A stretch of DNA of 64,000 nucleotides, from assembly GCA_037074705.1 (NCBI GenBank), contig CM073592.1, forward strand, positions 84,336,629 to 84,400,628. Direction: 5' to 3'. Below, in pieces: positions 52,978-61,900 of the stretch. Below the pieces are notes generated by a model that did no database searches, was not told where the DNA came from, and worked only from the letters and a program-made list of their open reading frames with translations. The DNA is from Zhengitettix transpicula (Eukaryota > Arthropoda > Insecta > Orthoptera > Tetrigidae). A program made the position numbers and the translations under genes. Within the stretch, counting starts at the first letter, position 1; every line of letters starts with the position of its first letter.

Positions 52978-55900
52978 TTTAAAATGTATAACAAAATATT
53001 ATTTAAAATAAGTCAGATTAATATAATTGTTAGTCAATAATGCCAATGATAATGGGTCAGGATTTACTCCATAATGAAAAAAAGAGGTAGTAGAGATGAA
53101 TCATTACAACACTGATTAAACAATGCTTCAAAAAAGGAAATAATGTGAAGAAACATTTGAATATCACCAATAAAATGGTAGATACAAGGTTAAACAGCTA
53201 AGAACTAATTAAAGAACAGAATATGAATTATTTTCATGAACATTAGTTCTTAGCAGTTGGCAATAAACATTGAACAGAACAAAAGAATAAGTCTCTAGAA
53301 TATTGAAGATAACTTGAAGTAAATACATATCACAGTGTAAAAACAAGTCATTTGAAAAATCAAATGTAGATAATAATAAGGAGGGTATGTTATTTAAGTT
53401 GAAGTTTGTGTAGAACTAAATAATCATTGTTTCTATTAGATTCACATATAACTAAATGAATTAATCACAAAATTTTATAGAGTACATACTTTTCAGATAG
53501 CATTGTAATTAGGATGACTCTATTGACAAATATAATAGAAATTGATGTACCCTAACAAATCGGCCAAACTAAGTTGTGGCTCTCCGTCCGCTCCTTCTTG
53601 TTTATGATGTTCTTCAGTTCCTTCTTCAGGAGTTGATTCTCCTGCCTCTTCCATACTTGATTGTGGAGATGGTGGAGCACTCTCATGAGGAACCATGTGA
53701 TATCTATAAAATACATTTTAATACACAAACTATAATGCTATAATATAAACAATTAATTAATATGTGATAATCATTGACTGATTTGAATTGGTTGGTGTAA
53801 GAGGCATAATGTCATAAAATGTATAAAAAACAATTCAAAACTAAATTCTGATTTTCCTATGTTTATTGACATATTCCTATATATTGACATAATCACTTTT
53901 CGGAACTAAGATTCTGATAATAATCATAGATAAGCATTGATTATGATACATTATTTAAATGGCAATAAATAAAAAATGAGGATAATGGTATTTTTTTAAA
54001 GGAAGAAAAATTTTAGGATATGTACGATGACACTACTGTATAAATTAAAATTTAATTACTAAGGCCAGTAATTTCTTTTTGGTAGGAATTTATCTAGGCA
54101 GGCATGTGCTATTTATATAATAAAATAAACAGGAATAATAGAAATAGTTACAACTTTTTAGATGAGAAACTTTGATAAAAATTTACTGAAGGGTGTTTGA
54201 CTTACTGGCCATTGTCTTCCTTGGTAATGTCTAATCCAAATGCTTGTAACTGTGTTGGAGAGTTAGCTTCATCAGGAGTAGCTGGCAGAGCTGGAAGAAC
54301 TCTCAGAGGACCTATTTTTTCCTCATCTTTGATTTCAATTACAGGCTCTTCTACTTGAGGTCCTCTCATGAGAGACATAAGAACTCGAACCACATATCTT
54401 TAATAAAATATTAGAAATAGAGAATATACTTACTAATAATGTTTGAAAAACTTAATGATACTGACATGAGTATATTCCTTTAAATTTGAAATTGAGTTAT
54501 CAATTGAAAGATTACTATGATGGACATTTGAACTTATATATATTAAAATGTTTATTAAACTGTTATTTTAATTTTTTCATCTTTGTATAAAATAGGAAAC
54601 AGACACACTATTTATTGAATTATTAAAATTAATCCAAATTCACAAGTTTGACTGATAACTATATTCATGTATATACTTTTATAACTTATATTGATGATAG
54701 TTTAATTTACAACATTTCTTTAAATATTAGGTTTAATTTATTTTTCATTTCGTAAGACGAAGTAAATCACATCTACTAGATACATCTTATTTTTATTTGA
54801 TAAATCTAATTAACAGTGGAAAGAGCAACATTATCATAGAATATGCAGTGGAAGTTATCACTCACAGTAAATAAATTATATAAAATCAAAATTTCTCAAA
54901 TAACTCACCGAATAATAACAGAAAAGCCAAAACCAGAGTAGTAGAAAGCATAGAATATCATCTTAAAAAAGCCAATGAATAATTCAGAAAATGTCATCTG
55001 CTGCATTTCATTTATTTTGTTTTTAATATTTGTTGGTGATAATAAAAAGAAAGAGAAATATATAGCATCTTTAACTGCTTGAATACCTCTTCTAATTGGA
55101 TCTTTTGCAGCTCTGTAAAAATAATACATAAATACCATTATTTATTTAATTGCAATTAAAATAAAATCTAGTTGTAATTATAAAACTTTTCAAATATTAA
55201 TTTGCTGTCATAAAAATGCCATTATTGTCTTCTGTTTAAAAATTGATTAAATATATATAAATTTGATAACTGTAAATATTCAATAAAGCTCAAGTTAGTA
55301 TTAAATCATAATCCATAGACTGAATTGATGTGCTGGGCCTCTGGGTTGAAGGACAAATAATTATATGTACACAAGTAATTATTCCTTATAAACTAAATTA
55401 CACATTTAGGTATGTACCACCATATTATTTATATAAATATACATTTATTTTAGAAATTAAACCAATTTCCTTAAATTCTTGATAACACTTATTCTTCATA
55501 AGCTTTTGGGAAAAGCCACTTTCATCTGCTATAAGCACAAAAATATTATTTTCATTTTATTTACATGCGTTTCTGATAAAGCAATATTGAGACATACCAG
55601 TATGTGTTATCAATTTTTTCAACTATTGTTTATAAGAAAGATAGCCAAAGAGAGACAAAGAAGTGATGATATAAATAGCACACAACGTTTCTGGAAGCCT
55701 TGTTCTTTTCTTCAGGTGCTAAGACAACTAAAAAACACAAGAACCTATAGTGACAAAACTGCACAACTCTGTCGACAAAACTAAATAAAATACTATTGAG
55801 TATTGTCAACTGACTAGTGCAGCTGTGTCGCACTAGGTTCTTGGGTTTTTTAGTTTTCTTAACACCTGAAGAAAAGTACAAGGCTTCCATAAATGTTGTG

Positions 55901-58900
55901 TGGTATTTATAGCATCACTTCTTTTGTCTTTATTTGGCTATCTTTCTTATAGTTCTTTAAAACTGAACTACATATTTTTATTTTAATTTTTGTTGCAGTT
56001 TCAATATGAATGATCATTGAAACTGTTAAATTAATTGATTTTTATTAGAAATAATTTAACAACCATTGGCAATCAGTGACACACAATCAAATTCTCACAT
56101 CACCACATTTAATTCTAAATCTTGTGATCTTTATAATTATATGTGTAACTGCAATGACATTTCATATTTTACCACGAATCTATACCATAAAACTGACATC
56201 AATCACATTGCCCAACAATACTGCCATCTATCTGTCGCAAATTGAATTCTAATTATTTCACTTATGTATCAAATATATTGAATTATATTTTTTATGCTCT
56301 TATCCACATTACATATTTTTACTAATTGGTTTCTAATTCTTGATATTTATTTTAACTACCAATTTTTATTCTAGTCCTGATCCATTTGTTATTTTTTCTT
56401 CCCATTCTTTCTTACATTTTTAATAATTGTTTCTCGATCCACTCTAATAAATATGTATAGCTTGAGAGGTTTCAGAAGTCGTGTTAATGAAAGATGTGTA
56501 GCTGTCCTCTCTCCCAGGATGTAGTGGGGATAAACCAGAGCTCCGTTCAACATGATCCTTTGCTGTGGCAACTTGATAGTAAAACTATGCTAAAAATATT
56601 GACACAAGGAAATATATTGTACTTGGCTTATTCCAGTCTGCTATCAAGGGCTTCACGTCTTACAGAAGTGTTTGTGACTTGCTGTTAAATGTATAGGGTT
56701 TGGGGGTGAGAGCGACAGGCTTTGTTTACTCAGTTGCTGGGGCAATTTGGTTTTTGTTGGAACGAATTTGAGATTTACAAAGGTCCAGAATGTTAACACT
56801 ACAACCTTGTAATCGGCATCTTTAAATTTTCTTTTAAATAAATTACGTTATAAATCTACAACACAGTAAACAATTTACCATTATCTTTACATATAAAAAA
56901 AATTCTGGTAACTTTATGAGAGTCAACAAAAAACCCTTGGTAATTTATTCTGTTTTATATTCATCCCCTTCTTTCCCCATTGCATACTTTTGGGGATGTA
57001 CACCTGACTTAACCAGCTTTGGGAATGTCCTTCTTTGCATTGTAGGGGCTCAGCTCAAAGTTAACCAGTTTATTAAACTAAACAGTTCCTAAATACCTGA
57101 ATTTGAAACAATACTTGGTTGTTTCACAGCTAGGGGTGCTACCCTCATTCAGTTTGGGATTGAAATTATACTCAAACTACAATGAGAGTGATACTATTCA
57201 TCTCAGCGATTCAAGAAATTATTTATTTGACAATAATATTTGTCATTTTTTAAATGGCACATATTTACACTACCACCTCTAGGGCTGCCTATGGTACCTC
57301 ATATTGAATGGGCTTAACTTTAACTTAACTGGCATCAGGAATGCCATTGTTCATATCAGAGAGACCAAAAACATCATTTTAGTAGATTTTTCCCCATTCT
57401 TACCCTCCACCCACAATCACTATGCTGAGGGTGTTGAAGATTAATGTAGACTGAGAATGTAGAATGTGGTTTCAACACCAAATTTGGTCATTTTCATAAA
57501 TTTTTGTCTAGGGGTGCTGAAATATGACTAACTATATCAAAAGTAACACTATTAATCTCAGTGATCCTGAAAGCAATAAATTCAAAAATAATATCTGTCT
57601 TTTTTGGATTGATTCCCAATGTATCACCTCCCACATCACCCCTACAGGTGCTAGGGTGTCTTACTCCAATAGAGATTGACCCTTTATTGTAGCTGACATG
57701 TGTACCAAGCTTGTTTTTAAGATTTTATGTGGAACATACATACCTACAACTATCAATTTTTATTTATTAGCTTAAATAAATAATTTGTTGACTACTATGA
57801 GCATACAGTACCGTTCCTCATCTTCCTCAGTCATATAGCTATAAGATGCTTCTCGAGCTTTTCCACCACTAGAACTTTCTTCACTAGCCATCAAACCACT
57901 GGCATGAGTCATTTCAAAAATGGCATCTTCACAAAAGTTAACAAAAGCCTCTAGTTTTTCTTTATCTCCTCCTTCAGTAACAATTGAATAGAAGAATGCT
58001 CGTTTTGATTCCTATACAAAACAATTACACATTAAATTCAATAAATTCTTGTCAAACTGTATTGTATTCAATATCAGATCACCAAGTTTTATATAACTTT
58101 TCTTTAATGTAATAATTAATAATATTACCCCAAGTAAAATAAGAAACTCAACAGTCATTGTTTTTCTATAGTCATATTAAACATAATGCAGAAAGTATTA
58201 CATTTAATTCAACAAAAATTATATGCAATGATGTCTAAATTTTAAAAAAAACATATACAAACCAGGAAAACAGAATCTTTTGTAACCAATAATTGTAGTA
58301 AATGACTTCAATGCAAGTTGTAAATACAAAAAAGAAATCTCTTATTAAAAGTGAAGCAAGGCAATAAGGTTGAATGCTTTAATGTTAATTCTGCTGAAGA
58401 TGTGAGATAGAGTTTACTATTTGGAAAAGAAGACAAAGAACAATGAAGAATGGATAAAAGTTGATAAAAATTGCTCAATTTTGAACATAAGTATTTTTAT
58501 ATTTTAAGAGTTCATTTGATTGATATTGACTGTTCGGGGGTAAAAACCACACACAGTCTCATATAATAATGACCTATTTGGTCTTTTTCAACTAGTTGAG
58601 GTTTAAAAACTGTGTGGTAATGTATCTGTTAACAGTCTACATTATAATAATAGTGTACATCACAAGCAATTAAGTTAAGAATAACAGTGCCGTTATTACT
58701 AATTTACTTAAGTGTCTATGTGTTAATAATATTTATTACAATTATTAATAATATTTGAAAAACTGGAGACATTCATCAATGCATACATAATAATTATTAA
58801 ACATACTGTAATGCGTGTATTTTAATTTAATTTTGTTTTATTTTTGGAAATGTTGTTTGATGTAGTTTGGAGGATCCTCTTGTTTCCCAATTCGAGATGC

Positions 58901-61900
58901 CGACCTGTCACGTCTCAGGTAGCCGCACGTGGTTATTTTAAGCCTGAGATAGTGTACATTGTGGAATGGTAAACCTTTGGTTTGGCCCATGGGAAAATCC
59001 TATGCAGCTAGGAACAACAAAAGCCTGGTGACGCTAAGGGTGGGAAAACGTCCAGCTCTGGGGTAGGAGGAGAGATTTTGGGACAGTTGGTGGAAGGACG
59101 TTGAGGACAGTTGTTGGACAGACATTGAAAGAGTTGTTAGACAGACGTGGCAAGAGTTGGAAGAAGAACTTTGTGGAGAGTAGTTGGAAGGACGTGGAAA
59201 GAGTTGGCAGAAAGAAGGGGATAAAGTTTGGTGATAAGATCCCATAGGGTACAAGTGTATTCCGCTGAATATTTGAGAACGAGATGCTCCAGCCAGCTGC
59301 AGGATTCAAAAAGGTAAAATCTGAGACCTCCAACTACAGCGGACAACAGGAAACAGGAATATGCAGTATGTATTTGGTGCGGGCAGCTAATCTCTGCAAA
59401 GTAGATCCACAGGTGCTTGAGATCAGAGTTTTCTTGCTATACTAATAAAACAATTTTCAATTTTAATGGTCAATAATTTTTCTTTGACTTTAATATAATC
59501 AAATACCCAGCCCAATAAAATAATTCATTACAATACACAGTGATTATAGTTTAAAAGACGATATTTTTAAATGAATTAATAATAATTTCTGGAGTCCATA
59601 AATATATATTATTTACCATTTTTAGTACAAATTTGATACTAGTTTCCCTGTCTATACCAGGTTGGTTTTACAGGGAGTAAGTCCTTAAAGAATTTATAGG
59701 ATTCTTGCTCATTCGGTGTAATTTCTTTCGTACAAAAGAAAAAATTGGTTCCCCATCCTTGGTATATCCCTGTTTCCAGATAGATGCTTTCTACTAAAAT
59801 CACCTCATGCCCCACACACCATGGCAGGTGGTGGACCCTGTTCTGCAGACTTCTCGGTAGTAAGGCAACCTCTTGGTACCTGACTTTAAAGCTTTCATCC
59901 CTAGGCAGGTGATGATGGGGTTCGAAACCACAGTCACCAGTCAGTTACTGAAAAACTAGTGACTATCTGCTTGAGCTGGGTAGGCTGCGCTCCCACCAAG
60001 CAGAGAACTACATCCAGGTGGTTTAGTCATCAGACAACTAAGGTTGGCCACCCACAACACCTTAGCCTGAAGGTTAGCCGAGCACCTTGAGCGGACTCAG
60101 TTACTAGTGATTCTCATGGCACCCAGCTGGCCTGACACTAAGGCACATGAGAACTTCACACCACTCTCCTTGTTCAACTTCCCTTCATGCCACACTATTT
60201 AGGAATCCTCTGTTTCCAGAGTACTATTGTTAAGAGGTTCTCCTCCCTCAACTGAGAATAGTTTGATGAATAATACATTACTATTTTCACAGAGAAATCT
60301 TATGTTCATTAATTTAAATATAATTAAATGGTGTGTTTCCTACCTAAATATATTATGTGTGTGTGTGTGGGGGGGGGGGGGGGGATGCACGTGTGTGTGC
60401 GTGCATGAATGTATAAAATATATATAGCCTTGTAAGAACATATGGGAATTAATTAATACAATTTTTTGTACATATAATGTACACAATTTACCTTGATTTG
60501 TGGTTTCTCCCATTGCTCAATATTAGACTCCTTGATTTCAAAGTAAACTCTTTCTATTCGTTTGCTTCCACCAAGTATTTCAATGCGTCCAAGGTATGGT
60601 TCAAAATAATTTAAGACACTCCCAGCTGTTTCTAAAAATCGTGCAAGCCTGTGTGCATAGTGTGAAGATAATTTGAATAGTTTTGAATTACAAGATAATT
60701 AATAGTAAAATGTATAAGAAAGTCAACAATTAAATTGATGAAAAAGGAACAGAAGTTTACTCTGCTTCATCTATATTATGATAATTGTTTATCACTGAAT
60801 AATCAAATGTTAGCATCTCTTTTTATGGAATTACATTCTAGTAAAGTATCAGCACTATATAAGCTATTCACACTAACAATTTCTTTAGTATGGAAAAATG
60901 AGGTTTCATAAGGCAAAAAATATTACCTAGGCTCATTTGGCATGTGCTCTGACAAATTCGTCAACAAAACAGCCAAATTGAAACCAATTTCTTTTGCTGG
61001 ATCATGAAATCTATCTGTGAATCCCACATAATCTATTTTTCCATCATGATTTGTATCACAGCATGTTAACAAGAAATTAATTTCATCGCTGAAACAGAAA
61101 AGTTAGATATTTTAAATGATATAATATATATTATAATTTACAATGTATATTGTAATATTCATCACATTAAAAACTAGCTCAGTTTTGTTAAACTGGGGAA
61201 ATATGCAATAAAAATAGAATCATAACCAGAATTCTTTCATTGAATTGAATATATTCATAATCTAATACTGCTCAACTGTATCATATAGCATTAATAATTT
61301 TTCATTTAGTTTCTGTACATAGTTTTGTAATTTAAATTATAACATACATTAATGTGGACCATAAAAGTAAAAATTTTATACTTACGCAGTGTAACTTTTC
61401 TGTTGCTCCATTTTTTCTCTAAATTCTTTAGGTGTAACCCAACCATCATTATTGATGTCAATTTCCTGAATTAAATTGAACAATGAATTTAAAATATTAT
61501 AAATAAATATAAAAACTGTATTTTTGAGTTGATTGAGAGTAATGTTTGATGCACGGCATCAATGTTAAGCTATACTGTCCAAGTGGGATATTTTTATAAG
61601 TAGGGCAAATTGCAAAGGTGCTGGAATTTTTGGGTTAGGAAAATATGGTAGTGTAAGTTAAAAAGGGAAGATGTAACAATGAGAGTTGAGTATGAAGAAT
61701 ATGTGTTTGTTTGAAATTGGTAGTGGATGGTGAAATTCAAGTGTGGGTACAATGAGTTTGGGGAATTCAGTCACAAAAGCATAGTAGAAGAATGAAATAA
61801 AGAGGAGCTTATTACAAGAAGAAAAAAGCTGGGGGAGTAGTAGTTGTAGGAGTTACAGTAAATACATAATTTTCATATTTTTAGTGGATAAGGATTTCAA

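Noticed and set aside
59000..59346. Three overlapping Ser/Leu-rich minus-strand ORFs
   Set aside because: They overlap in different frames within a compositionally biased block with internal repetition; no coding evidence.
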